Notes under the pieces: model-generated | Database searches by the model: none | What the model was told of the DNA's origin: nothing | What the model saw: the letters and a program-made list of their open reading frames with translations, nothing else | Program-made: the position numbers and the translations under genes | Shown here: piece by piece, positions 1 to 7,846 of the stretch | Numbering within the stretch: the first letter of the stretch is position 1 | How the letters are laid out: each line of letters opens with the position of its first letter | DNA from: Pseudomonadota bacterium | Lineage (GTDB): Bacteria; Pseudomonadota; Gammaproteobacteria; Steroidobacterales; Steroidobacteraceae | Direction: 5' to 3' | Length of the DNA stretch: 64,000 nt | Assembly (NCBI GenBank): GCA_016703895.1 | Contig: JADJBE010000002.1 | Span: 297,067-361,066 of the forward strand

Positions 1-216
1 CGCCAGAATCCGCTCACCGGTGAAGGCTGGGCTCGTAATAATGCGGCTGCGCATCGTGTGGATCAAATCCATCATCTGCGCGTCGCCCGAGTAGGCGTTC
101 TCGGCGATACCGTACAGCTTGAGCGCTTTCGGCGTGCTACCGCCACTCTGATCGAGCGCCGCAATAAAACCGGCCTCGTTGCGGAACTTGGTAGTTTGTT
201 GTTCGAACTGACTCAT
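1..216 (-). CDS. Class I fructose-bisphosphate aldolase, N-terminal part (cut by window edge)
   Basis: Seventy-two codons are visible from an ATG at 214-216 to the window edge, with no stop. The peptide carries the family hallmarks GFIAALDQSGGSTPKAL and RIITSPAFTGERIL, the N-terminal Schiff-base-type (class I) aldolase signature, so it should interconvert fructose-1,6-bisphosphate with DHAP and glyceraldehyde-3-phosphate in glycolysis/gluconeogenesis. A short AGG about 9 bases upstream of the start is a weak ribosome site. The rest of the gene lies outside the window, so the catalytic lysine cannot be checked. Confidence 0.9.
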   Translation of the reverse strand, partial: MSQFEQQTTKFRNEAGFIAALDQSGGSTPKALKLYGIAENAYSGDAQMMDLIHTMRSRIITSPAFTGERILA

Positions 217-587
217 GACTAAAGACCTCGGAAAAGCTTGCCGGTGTTTACCCCGCCAGTCTAGCCGCTAATCGCAGGTTCGTCGCCGGGCGAGTGGCAT
301 ATTCCGCCGCGCTGGTAGTTAGGCATGCGAGTATTCTTGCGGCTGTCGATTTGATTCGCCCCGATCGTGGGTCAGGTGCCCGGGTCCGAAACGGCGATGC
401 GCGCTGATCCAACATGCCGTGCAGCGCCGGTCGATGTCGTTGATAATATGGGCTGGAGTCGCGAAATACTGCGGTCGCAGGTGCTCATACCGACGCCGCG
501 ACCATCGAGATCGCGACGTTTCGAGAGCTGGCTGTTAGTTAATTCTCAATATAGAAATGAGAGCCAACTCTTTGATAAATATCTTAA
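217..587. other. Intergenic, no gene seen
   Basis: About 370 bases between the aldolase start and the tRNA-derived repeat. Small open frames here have no recognisable domain and no ribosome site. The last 60 bases become AT-rich (roughly 525-590), as does the sequence just outside the matching repeat at 3895. The aldolase promoter should lie at its left end but no clear consensus is visible. Confidence 0.5.
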
Positions 588-612
588 TCTGGTGCCCGGG
601 AGAGGACTCGAA
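588..612. repeat. Direct repeat of tRNA-Leu 3' end (att-like, distal copy)
   Basis: This 25-bp stretch is identical to 3895-3919, which contains the last 23 nucleotides of tRNA-Leu(CAG), including the encoded CCA, plus 2 bp beyond. The remaining tRNA is absent here, so it is a 3'-end fragment and not a second tRNA gene. Such duplications are the classic footprint of tyrosine-integrase insertion into a tRNA 3' end: the intact tRNA marks one junction and the fragment the other. The enclosed 3.3 kb has no integrase left. Confidence 0.85.
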
Positions 613-664
613 TTCTCACTCTAAGCTATTGATTCGAAAGACTAAATTCTTTCGGTTTAGCTGA

Positions 665-684
665 GTTACCCATTTTGTTACCCA
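665..684. promoter_or_regulatory. Paired GTTACCCA repeats, likely integrase arm-type sites
   Basis: Two exact copies of GTTACCCA start 12 bp apart (665-672 and 677-684), about 50 bp inside the tRNA-Leu fragment. A pair with the same 12-bp spacing but a different sequence (GTTGGTA) lies next to the P4-type integrase at tRNA-Ser (55983-56001). Period and position next to a tRNA 3' end suggest arm-type integrase binding sites left from the lost integrase of this mini-island. This is inference from architecture only. Confidence 0.5.
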
Positions 685-739
685 ACGACTGCACGCGTAG
701 GCCGCGCCATGGCGTGGCAAATCACTGCACCAATCGATG

Positions 740-753
740 CACTACGTGTAGTG
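740..753. promoter_or_regulatory. Inverted repeat, candidate operator of the RelBE-like operon
   Basis: CACTAC-GT-GTAGTG is a perfect 6+6 inverted repeat with a 2-bp spacer, 35 bp upstream of the antitoxin start. Ribbon-helix-helix antitoxins usually bind such short palindromes in their own promoter, so autoregulation is the natural reading. Confidence 0.5.
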
Positions 754-787
754 CGAAGTGGTACTGTCGGGGCCAAAGGAGGATCCC

Positions 788-1021
788 ATGAGCCAGCCAC
801 TCTCTATCAGACTCGATCCGCAACTGGATGCACGCCTGGAGCGGCTGGCAAAACAGACCGGACGCACGAAGTCGTTCTACATCAAGCAGGCAGTTGAAGA
901 TCATCTCGAGGATCTCGAAGACCTGTACCTGGCTCAACGCATCGTTGCGCGCGTCGAATCGGCCAAGGAGGGCGTCGTTACCTTGAAGGAACTGGAGCGC
1001 GAGCTTGCCGTGGGCGATTGA
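788..1021 (+). CDS. RelB-family ribbon-helix-helix antitoxin
   Basis: A 77-residue protein starting at the ATG at 788, chosen because AAAGGAGG sits 5 bases upstream, one of the best ribosome sites in the window. The N-terminus (SIRLDPQLDARLERLAKQTG, then RTKSFYIKQAVEDHL) is the ribbon-helix-helix fold of the RelB/CopG-type antitoxins that pair with RelE toxins. The acidic C-terminus (DLEDLYLAQRIV and beyond) would wrap the toxin. It overlaps the toxin gene by 17 bp, implying coupled translation. It should neutralise the toxin and repress its own promoter through the inverted repeat at 740-753. Confidence 0.85.
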   Translation: MSQPLSIRLDPQLDARLERLAKQTGRTKSFYIKQAVEDHLEDLEDLYLAQRIVARVESAKEGVVTLKELERELAVGD

Positions 1022-1274
1022 ATTCGCCGAGAGCGCGGCCAAACAGTTGCGAAAGCTCGATACGCCGGTCGCGAAGCGCATCGTTTCGTTTCTGCGCGAC
1101 CGCGTCGCTCCGGCCACTGATCCGCGCGTGCTCGGGGCTCCGCTCAAGGGCGACGAACTCGGCCAGTATTGGAAGTACCGGATCGGCGACTATCGTGTCA
1201 TCGCGCAGATACGCGATCGCGAGGTCCGGATTTTGGTAGTGCGAATCGGCCACCGGCGGGACGTGTACCGCTAG
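1005..1274 (+). CDS. RelE/ParE-superfamily toxin (probable mRNA interferase)
   Basis: The product is 89 residues from a TTG start at 1005 inside the antitoxin gene (MPWAIEFAESAAKQLRKLD). LKGDELGQYWKYRIGDYRVI and VRIGHRRDVYR at the C-terminus are typical of RelE toxins, which cut ribosome-bound mRNA; the basic C-terminal Arg/His/Tyr cluster carries the catalytic residues in characterised relatives. The TTG start has no separate ribosome site, fitting coupled translation from the antitoxin. Length is normal for the family and the frame is intact. The target (mRNA cleavage versus gyrase, as in ParE) cannot be settled from sequence. Confidence 0.85.
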   Translation: MPWAIEFAESAAKQLRKLDTPVAKRIVSFLRDRVAPATDPRVLGAPLKGDELGQYWKYRIGDYRVIAQIRDREVRILVVRIGHRRDVYR

Positions 1275-2106
1275 CGTGTGAACCGGCATAGAGAGTTGAC
1301 CGGCAATCGGCGTCCAACGCCAATCACGCGAAAACGAGGCAAGCACACGTTTCTCATCGGGAAACTTCAGGTGATGCCTGGTCGCGCTCCAACGCCGGCT
1401 ATGCCACGAATCTGATCGAACTTCAACGCCTGTTCACAAGCGAATGCTTGAGCCATTCGTAATAGCCGCTCGGTGCAACTTCGAGCACCTCGCAAAGGGT
1501 CCTAACCGGATACTCCCGCCGATGGGCCTCGATGAATTGGTACACCTTGCGAACCTTTCCCACACTTATTCGTTTGGACATCGGTCGCTCCTAGGGCCTT
1601 TGGACTATCCATGTTCAGGTGTCCACGAAATCCTGGGAACTCCAAACCTGTCAACCGGCGCCCGAGATTGACCAGGGTAGTGGCCTGTTCCGGAGGGGTT
1701 CAGGGCTCTCGGTTCGGGGTTTCATTGCCTGCGTACGCGGTAGCACAGTCTGCCGCGCCAGCGGCAGAGTGTTCTGGGATTGGAGTTTGGCGATCATCAA
1801 CCCTTGCGGTGCTTTAAGCGCTGTTGGACGCCGGTTACACCCCTAACCTGGCCAGAATTGCACGCCGGTTGACAGGCTCGACCGCATATGGCGCTGGGTT
1901 CCGGACCCGCCTCCCTCCTGTGTGGGACGAAATCCACCTGGCAAGTCGCGACATCGGCGCGATGAATCGTATGCCGTTGGGGGCAGGCCGATTCTTGGCG
2001 GACTACATCACGAATATTTCTTCGCTCCATTGTGCGCGTGACTGGATTGTTGCGGCTCACGGCGGGCAGTTTCACTGCGCGGGGTGTACCCTTCACCCAT
2101 GAACGG
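1275..2106. other. IS debris between the toxin-antitoxin pair and the hydrolase
   Basis: Apart from the IS3 fragment listed separately, no intact gene is seen. Motifs such as GTGAACCGGC...AGAGTTGACCGG (1278-1302) and CTGTCAACCGGCGC...GATTGACCAGG (1648-1674) resemble the spaced end repeats of IS21-like elements, and a similar motif recurs at 3402-3448. I could not identify transposase coding sequence for such an element. Open frames here have no ribosome sites or recognisable domains. Confidence 0.3.
1423..1581 (-). pseudogene. IS3-family transposase OrfB, N-terminal fragment
   Basis: A 52-codon fragment starting at ATG 1579-1581: MSKRISVGKVRKVYQFIEAH, then YPVRTLCEVLEVAPSGYYEW, which is the N-terminal helix-turn-helix-like region of IS3-family OrfB transposases. 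It stops after 'LKHS' plus five unrelated residues; the DDE catalytic core is missing. It is therefore an IS remnant, truncated at about 1440, and cannot be active. Its presence inside the tRNA-bounded segment supports a mobile history for that segment. Confidence 0.75.
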
Positions 2107-3261
2107 GTGCCCATTCTGAAGTCCATACCCACTCGCGCCCCCGCCGTCGATCGCCGCCGTCGCGCGCTGCTCGCCGCGCTCCCGGGCTTCGCCCTCGTCG
2201 GCCCTCTGGCTCGCGCGGCCGACCGTGCCGCCGCCACGCCGGTCGTTCCGATCGTCGATCGCCTGACGCTGCACATCGTCGTGGACGCCCAGGTCTTCGC
2301 TTTCGCCGAACCCGTGCAACGCCCGGACCTGACCGTCGACCGTGCCGGACCACGTGGGCTCGACGCCGGCGCACCCGACCGCACGCTCACCGCCGAGTTC
2401 GGCTTCTCGATGCTCGCGGACTCCCACCGCGGTGACGAAGCGCGACGCGTGCTGATCGACACGGGCTACTCGCCGCAGACGATCGCGAACAACCTGCAAC
2501 TGCTCCGTCTCGATCCGGCCACCTTCGACGCGCTGGTCGTGAGCCACGGCCACTACGATCATTTCGGCGGTCTCGTCGCGCTGCTCTCCGGCGATCGCCC
2601 GCTGCGGCGCGGTACGCCGGTCTACGTCGGCGGCGAGGAGATTTTCTGCGCGCGCGAAACGCTCGTGAAAAACGTACAGCTTCCGTTCGGGCGCCTCGAC
2701 CGAGAAGCGATCCTCGCGGCCGGACTGCGCATCGAATCGAGCCTCGAGCCGAGTGTCGTCGCGGGTCATGCGTTCACGACAGGCCGCATCCCGCTCGTCA
2801 CGACCGAGCGTACGGTGAACCCCACGCTGATGCGTCCGGGCGTCGGCTGCGAGCGCGCGCTGCTCGAAGCGGACAAACGCGACCTCACCGTCGTGCCCGA
2901 CGACCTGCGCCACGAAATCGCGACCGCGTGGGTGGTGAAGGATCGCGGGCTCGTCGTGTCGTCGTCGTGCAGCCATCGCGGCGTGCTGAACGCGATCCGA
3001 CGCGCTCAGCAGATCTCGGGCGTACAGCACGTCCATGCGGTGATCGGCGGGTTCCACCTCGTGTGGCCGCGCGGCGAACCGGAGGCACTGGAAACTGCCG
3101 CTGAGCTTGAGAAGGTCGCACCGGACTACGTGATCCCGATGCACTGCACCGGCGAGCGCTTCGTCTCGGAAGCGCTGCGTCGCTTCCCGACGAAGGTCGT
3201 ACGGCCGTACGTCGGCAGCCGGTTCAACTTCGGCGCAGGGCAGGCGCAGGCACGCGCGTAG
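2107..3261 (+). CDS. Secreted MBL-fold metallo-hydrolase (COG1237-like)
   Basis: About 384 residues from a GTG at 2107; an upstream GTG at 2032 in the same frame is also possible. Near the N-terminus DRRRRALLAALPGFALV is a Tat-type signal (twin arginine plus hydrophobic stretch) ending at about ARAADRA. The metallo-beta-lactamase zinc motif SHGHYDHFGG lies about 150 residues in, with later conserved histidines (SCSHRGVLN, IGGFHLVWP, PMHCTGERF). The pattern matches the family annotated as dihydropterin/RFA-P synthase-like MBL hydrolases (COG1237), whose bacterial substrates are mostly unknown. It stands alone on the tRNA-Leu mini-island and is distinctly GC-rich. Export through Tat would place a folded metal enzyme in the periplasm. 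Confidence 0.75.
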   Translation: MPILKSIPTRAPAVDRRRRALLAALPGFALVGPLARAADRAAATPVVPIVDRLTLHIVVDAQVFAFAEPVQRPDLTVDRAGPRGLDAGAPDRTLTAEFGFSMLADSHRGDEARRVLIDTGYSPQTIANNLQLLRLDPATFDALVVSHGHYDHFGGLVALLSGDRPLRRGTPVYVGGEEIFCARETLVKNVQLPFGRLDREAILAAGLRIESSLEPSVVAGHAFTTGRIPLVTTERTVNPTLMRPGVGCERALLEADKRDLTVVPDDLRHEIATAWVVKDRGLVVSSSCSHRGVLNAIRRAQQISGVQHVHAVIGGFHLVWPRGEPEALETAAELEKVAPDYVIPMHCTGERFVSEALRRFPTKVVRPYVGSRFNFGAGQAQARA

Positions 3262-3894
3262 CGACGCCGCTCGACTCACCCGAGATGGCTGATCTCGTCG
3301 GCGATCTCGATCCCATCAACGCGCGCACGTGAGCGAAAGCGGCGCGATGCGCACGGCATCGTTAATGCCCGTTGGTCCCGTGATGCACCAGAATTGTGAA
3401 CCGGCGAGCTGAAGTGACCGGGGGCCGGCGTTCAAGTTGACCAGCTCGATTTACCGTAAATCGCTGCATTTGACGGCCTGATAAGAAGATTGCTCCGGTC
3501 CATCTTGTGCGCCGGAAAGCGTGAAAATCCGGTCAATGTGCGACGCCGTTCAGCAATCCCGACATTTCATGTCCGATCCCCCTGAGCGCTGAGGTGGTCC
3601 CACATTTTTCGTAACCGTTTAGACTGTATAAAGCCGCTTCAGAGCTCTTGGGAAGAACCATGAGCTGAAACGATGACGCGATGGCACTTCGAGGGCCGCG
3701 TCCAACCAATTCTGCAGGACACTCTCGAAGAAACTCTATGCAGTTGGGGTTGGCGGATACTGCGGTTCGCACAGTGCTGTTCGATCCGCTAGCATGAGCG
3801 CCGAACGAAGAGGCGGTCCGCGCCGTTCTCATCGCTCAAAAATAGTTAGATGTGACTTTAGAAAAGCACTCTAACTGATTGAAATATAACACAT
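3262..3894. other. Non-coding / degenerate stretch next to tRNA-Leu
   Basis: No supported gene. The frame on the minus strand at 3533-3832 has no recognisable domain or ribosome site. An IS21-end-like motif (GTGAACCGGC... GTTCAAGTTGACC) occurs at 3402-3448. The last 60 bases before the tRNA repeat are AT-rich. An integrase gene would be expected here, adjacent to the intact tRNA, but none is visible. Confidence 0.4.
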
Positions 3895-3919
3895 TCTGGT
3901 GCCCGGGAGAGGACTCGAA
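3895..3919. repeat. Direct repeat at tRNA-Leu 3' end (att-like, proximal copy)
   Basis: Identical over 25 bp to 588-612. This copy includes the CCA end, acceptor 3' strand and part of the T-arm of the intact tRNA-Leu, so integration here regenerates a functional tRNA. Confidence 0.85.
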
Positions 3920-3981
3920 CCTCCACGGTGTTAACCGCTAGCACCTGAAGCTAGTGCGTCTACCAATTCCGCCACCCGGGC
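3897..3981 (-). tRNA. tRNA-Leu (anticodon CAG)
   Basis: 85 nt on the minus strand with encoded CCA. The acceptor stem GCCCGGG/CCCGGGC is perfect, the anticodon stem CTAGC/GCTAG closes the loop TTCAGGT (anticodon CAG), the long variable arm GGTTAACACC identifies a class II tRNA, and the T-loop GTTCGAGTCC is standard. It reads the CUG codon, abundant in this GC-rich genome. Its 3' end is the insertion site of the mini-island to its left. Confidence 0.97.
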
Positions 3982-4027
3982 GTGGGTTGGGGCGCAGCAA
4001 TTTACGTTCGAGAACAAGGTCTGTCAA

Positions 4028-6157
4028 TTGAACCAACGTCGAAAATCATCCAATAAGCCGACTTCCCGTCACACTGGCACGGCGGGGCGCTCAAAAAGCA
4101 CGTCGCGCGACTCGCTGCACGAGGGAGTGGTGACCGCCAACCGCTCCGGCTTTGGCTTTGTCAAAGTCGATGGCCTTGAGGCGGACGTGTTTTTGCCCCC
4201 GGGTCAGATGCGGGGCGTCTCCCACGGTGATCGAGTCCGCGTCAGCGTGGTCGAAGATCGCTCGGGACGGCTATCGGGTCGGCTGGAGCGCGTCCTGACG
4301 CGCGGCACGACAGCTTTCCTGGCGTCGATCGAAATGCAGGGCCGCAGCGCCTATGCCACGTCGGTCGACCGTCGCTTGAGCTTGCGCTGCGCCGTGGCAC
4401 CAAACGATCTGGGCGGCGCGCGGCATGGCGACTGGGTAATCGCCGCGATCACGAGCTACGCGAACGGCGGCGAAATGGCGACCGCGCGGGTCGCCAAGCG
4501 GCTCGATCCGGCCCGACCCGTGGAGCTGGCCACCGAGGCAGCGATCGCCCGCTATGAGTTGCCAGTGGACTTTCCACCGGAAGCGCAGCACGAGGCGGAT
4601 GCCTACGGCGGCCAGGTTGATGCGGCCGAGTCGGCGCGGCGTGTCGACCTGCGCGACTTGCCGCTCGTCACGATTGATGGCGCGGATGCAAAAGACTTCG
4701 ACGATGCGGTCTATGCCGAGCCGAACGCGGGCGGGTTCCGGTTGATCGTGGCGATCGCCGATGTCAGCTACTACGTGCGCCCCGGCACCGCTTTGGATGC
4801 GAACGCGCGCGAGCGTGGCACGTCGGTGTACTTCCCCTCGCGGGTGTTGCCGATGCTGCCGGAGGCGCTGTCGAACCGCTTGTGCTCACTCGAGCCGAAG
4901 GTTGATCGACTGTGCTTCGTGGCGGACATGCAAGTGAGTCGCACTGGCAAGCTGGCTGAGGCGCGCTTCTACCCCGCAGTCATGCGCTCGGCGGCACGCC
5001 TGACCTATAACCAGGCGTATGCGGCCTTGTTCGAGCACGATGCCACCGTGCGCCAGTCGTTAGGGGTGGCAGTCGACAAGCTTACGCCGCTGGTGGAATT
5101 GTATAAGGCACTGGTCAAAGCGCGCCATCGCCGTGGGGCGCTTGATTTCGACGCGCCGGAGGCGCAGCTCGACATCGACAAGCACGGCCAGATCGCTGCG
5201 ATCAAGCTGCAATCGCGCAATGAAGCGCACAAACTGATCGAGGAGTGCATGATTCTCGCCAACGTGGCGGTCGCTCGTGAGCTCGAGCAGCGTCAGGTCG
5301 GCACGCTCTATCGGGTGCACGGCGAGCCGGAAGAGCGCAAGCTCGATCTATTGCTGGGGTCGCTCGCCGCGTTGGGTATCGCCGCCGAAATTCCGGCCGA
5401 GAACCTCAAGCCACGGGATCTGCGGGCCATTACCGAGCGGTTGGGGCAGTCGCCTGAGCGCCCATTGATCGAGTCGTTAGTGATTCGCTCGATGCAGCAG
5501 GCGGTTTATCAGCCGACCAATATCGGCCATTTTGGCCTCGCGCTCGAGCAGTATGCGCACTTCACCTCGCCGATCCGCCGCTATCCCGATCTGGTCGTGC
5601 ACCGCACTTTGCGGGCGATGCTAACTCCCAAAGACCCGCATGGGGTGCGACTCGACGCAGAACGACTGTCGCTCATGGGGGCGGATCTGTCGCGTCTCGA
5701 GAAACGCTCGGATGAGGCGGACCGCTATGTCGAGTCGTTCCTGGAGTGTGTCTATCTGCGCGATCGCATCGGCCAGACTTTCGAAGGGCTGGTCACGACG
5801 GTGGTGGAGTTCGGTTGCTTCGTACAACTCATCGGTCTTGGGATCGACGGACTGCTGCACACCGATGCGTTACGCGACGATGCTTTCAGCCTGCAGGAAG
5901 AGGGGCGTGCCTGGATCGGCGCGCAGTCCAAACAGCGGCTCGCCATCGGCGTGCACGTGCATGTCGTTGTCACAGGCGCCAATCCGGTCGAGGGTTTGAT
6001 CGATCTGCAGCTCGACTCCACCGTGCCTGAGCCAGTCGGGCCGAGTCGACCGTCGCGGCCGCAGGCCAAATCTGGCGGTCGTAAGTCGGCGGGCAAGACC
6101 GCGGACAAGAAGCGTGGCGGCGGCAAACACCCGTCACGCGGTAAGCGTCGGCGGTAG
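4028..6157 (+). CDS. rnr: Ribonuclease R
   Basis: 709 residues from a TTG start at 4028 (AAGG about 10 bases upstream; no better ATG nearby). Domains in order: Lys/Ser-rich N-terminus; cold-shock/OB domain at about 30-90 (GVVTANRSGFGFVKV); RNB exonuclease core with metal-binding aspartates in TIDGADAKDFDDAV at about 215-228; C-terminal S1 domain at about 575-655 (FEGLVTTVVEFGCFVQL); very basic tail. It is a 3'-5' processive exoribonuclease that degrades structured RNA, including rRNA and defective mRNA. The length is a little short of the E. coli enzyme. It is followed after 6 bases by rlmB, the usual neighbour, so the two are co-transcribed. Confidence 0.97.
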   Translation: MNQRRKSSNKPTSRHTGTAGRSKSTSRDSLHEGVVTANRSGFGFVKVDGLEADVFLPPGQMRGVSHGDRVRVSVVEDRSGRLSGRLERVLTRGTTAFLASIEMQGRSAYATSVDRRLSLRCAVAPNDLGGARHGDWVIAAITSYANGGEMATARVAKRLDPARPVELATEAAIARYELPVDFPPEAQHEADAYGGQVDAAESARRVDLRDLPLVTIDGADAKDFDDAVYAEPNAGGFRLIVAIADVSYYVRPGTALDANARERGTSVYFPSRVLPMLPEALSNRLCSLEPKVDRLCFVADMQVSRTGKLAEARFYPAVMRSAARLTYNQAYAALFEHDATVRQSLGVAVDKLTPLVELYKALVKARHRRGALDFDAPEAQLDIDKHGQIAAIKLQSRNEAHKLIEECMILANVAVARELEQRQVGTLYRVHGEPEERKLDLLLGSLAALGIAAEIPAENLKPRDLRAITERLGQSPERPLIESLVIRSMQQAVYQPTNIGHFGLALEQYAHFTSPIRRYPDLVVHRTLRAMLTPKDPHGVRLDAERLSLMGADLSRLEKRSDEADRYVESFLECVYLRDRIGQTFEGLVTTVVEFGCFVQLIGLGIDGLLHTDALRDDAFSLQEEGRAWIGAQSKQRLAIGVHVHVVVTGANPVEGLIDLQLDSTVPEPVGPSRPSRPQAKSGGRKSAGKTADKKRGGGKHPSRGKRRR

Positions 6158-6163
6158 CGCAGC

Positions 6164-6940
6164 ATGGCGGGCACCGAGCGAATCTATGGCTGGCACGCCG
6201 TGCGCGCCGTACTCGAGCGCGGTGCGGACCGCGTGGTTGCAGTGTATATCGGCGAGCAACGCGAGGATCCGCGCGCGAAAGCGGTGCTGGACCTCGCGAG
6301 TCGTGTCGGGCAGCCGGTCAAACGCGTACCCGTCGCGCAGTTGACGCAGTGGTTTGGCGAGGTGGCCCATCAAGGGGTCTGTGCCGAGGTGCGGCCACTG
6401 GACCCCTGGGGTGAGGACCAGCTACTGGCTGCGCTGGGCGCCGCACAGTCCGCGTCACAGTCCGCGCTACAGGGCGGCCCACCCATCGTGCTGGTGCTGG
6501 ATGGCGTGCAGGATCCACACAATCTGGGGGCCTGTCTGCGAACAGCGGACGCGTGCGGCGCGCTCGCGGTGGTCGTGCCGCGCGACCGTGCCTCGCAGCT
6601 CAATGCCACGGTACGCAAGGTGGCGGCCGGCGCCGCCGAGACCACACCAGTGGTCGCAGTCACGAATCTGGCGCGGTCGCTGGCGCTGATGAAGGATGCG
6701 GGCTTGTGGGTCATCGGTGCAGATGCGGCTGGACCCAAACTCGCGCAGGACACCGATCTTACCGGACCGGTGGCGCTGGTCATGGGAGCCGAAGGTAGCG
6801 GGCTGCGGCAACTGACTCGTCAAACCTGCGATCTGCTAGTCCGGCTGCCGCAGTCGGGGGCGGTTGAGAGCCTGAATGTGTCGGTCGCTGCGGGCATGTT
6901 GCTCTACGAAGCCACCCGCCAGCGCGTCGGCGCGGGTTGA
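6164..6940 (+). CDS. rlmB: 23S rRNA (guanosine-2251-2'-O)-methyltransferase
   Basis: 258 residues, TrmH/SpoU family. The N-terminal 80 residues (ERIYGWHAVRAVLERGADRV) form the substrate-binding domain. The three SPOUT motifs follow: LDGVQDPHNLGACLRTADAC, VALVMGAEGSGLRQL and VESLNVSVAAGMLLYEATR, which build the knotted SAM site. It 2'-O-methylates G2251 in the P-loop of 23S rRNA. It lies directly downstream of rnr. The frame is intact and the length typical. Confidence 0.96.
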   Translation: MAGTERIYGWHAVRAVLERGADRVVAVYIGEQREDPRAKAVLDLASRVGQPVKRVPVAQLTQWFGEVAHQGVCAEVRPLDPWGEDQLLAALGAAQSASQSALQGGPPIVLVLDGVQDPHNLGACLRTADACGALAVVVPRDRASQLNATVRKVAAGAAETTPVVAVTNLARSLALMKDAGLWVIGADAAGPKLAQDTDLTGPVALVMGAEGSGLRQLTRQTCDLLVRLPQSGAVESLNVSVAAGMLLYEATRQRVGAG

Positions 6941-7099
6941 CGCCGCGGACCCCTGCACGGTTCCTGCCGAGCTTGCGCAAGCCAAACGCCTTCCCTATGC
7001 TACGCGCCCTTCGAACTGGGACTGGCCGCGGCTGATCCCGAGTTCTCCTTGCCACACTGCGTACCCTCGCGTGGGTGGCTTTTTCCTCAAGGAGATGAC

Positions 7100-7549
7100 A
7101 TGAGGCATTATGAGATCGTATTTCTGGTCCACCCGGATCAGAGCGAGCAAGTCCCGGCCATGGTCGAACGCTACAAGGGCATTTTGACTGCCAGTGGCGG
7201 CGCCTTGCATCGGTTCGAGGACTGGGGCCGACGGCAGCTCGCCTTCCCGATTGCCAAGGTTCACAAAGCACACTACGTGCTGCTGAACATCGAGTGCGAT
7301 CAAAATACGCTGAGCGAGCTTACCGGCGCGTTCCGCTTTTCCGACGCGGTCATCCGGCATCTGGTGGTGTCGATGGACGAAGCGGTGACCGAGCCCTCGC
7401 CGATGGCGAAAGGCGAGGAGGATGGCGACAGCCGCCGTCGTGATGATGACGACGATGATCGCGGCATGCGCGATGACGACGACGAAGATCGGGGCCGCCG
7501 CCGGCGCGATCGCGCCAGTGAAGGCGATGAGGTTGCCACCGACGACTGA
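7100..7549 (+). CDS. rpsF: 30S ribosomal protein S6, with long charged tail
   Basis: 149 residues from the ATG at 7100, chosen for the AAGGAG 6 bases upstream and the canonical start MRHYEIVFLVHPDQSEQVPA. Residues 1-95 are the S6 fold that binds 16S rRNA together with S18. The last ~45 residues are a low-complexity mixed-charge tail (RRRDDDDDDRGMRDDDDEDR) much longer than in most S6 proteins; in E. coli this end carries added glutamates. First gene of the rpsF-rpsR-rplI operon. The 155-nt gap upstream should hold the operon promoter and the S6:S18 autoregulatory leader, but no clear motif was identified. Confidence 0.96.
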   Translation: MRHYEIVFLVHPDQSEQVPAMVERYKGILTASGGALHRFEDWGRRQLAFPIAKVHKAHYVLLNIECDQNTLSELTGAFRFSDAVIRHLVVSMDEAVTEPSPMAKGEEDGDSRRRDDDDDDRGMRDDDDEDRGRRRRDRASEGDEVATDD

Positions 7550-7596
7550 GTGGCAGAGCCACTGCTCGCCCGCACTCACACACGGAAATCCAAACC

Positions 7597-7830
7597 ATGA
7601 ATATGAACCGCACCTTTTCACGCCGGCGTCGCTTTTGCCGGTTCACAGCTGATGACGTCAAGCAAATCGATTACAAGGATCTCGGCACGTTGAAGCAGTA
7701 CATCACCGAGACCGGCAAGATCGTCCCAAGCCGCATCACGGGCACCAAGGCGTTCTATCAGCGGCAGCTTTCGACGGCGATCAAGCGGGCGCGCTTCCTC
7801 GCCTTGCTGCCCTATACCGATCAGCATTGA
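7597..7830 (+). CDS. rpsR: 30S ribosomal protein S18
   Basis: 77 residues starting at ATG 7597 (a second in-frame ATG lies at 7603). RRRRFCRFTADDVKQIDYKD, TGKIVPSRITGTKAFYQRQL and IKRARFLALLPYTDQH are the standard S18 blocks. It binds the 16S central domain as a heterodimer with S6, encoded 47 bp upstream. Frame intact. Confidence 0.97.
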   Translation: MNMNRTFSRRRRFCRFTADDVKQIDYKDLGTLKQYITETGKIVPSRITGTKAFYQRQLSTAIKRARFLALLPYTDQH

Positions 7831-7846
7831 GCAGGGGTAGTTAGCT

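Noticed and set aside
375..384. Third GGTGCCCGGG, as in the tRNA-Leu 3' repeat
   Set aside because: Only 10 bp match and the following bases differ (TCCGAA versus AGAGGACTCGAA); too short to claim another att site.
2008..3279. Long open frame (423 codons) on the minus strand
   Set aside because: It is the antisense shadow of the MBL hydrolase in high-GC DNA; the plus strand has the zinc motif and signal peptide, the minus frame has no domain.
3533..3832. 99-codon minus-strand frame
   Set aside because: No ribosome site, no domain, and it lies in a degenerate island end; probably chance.
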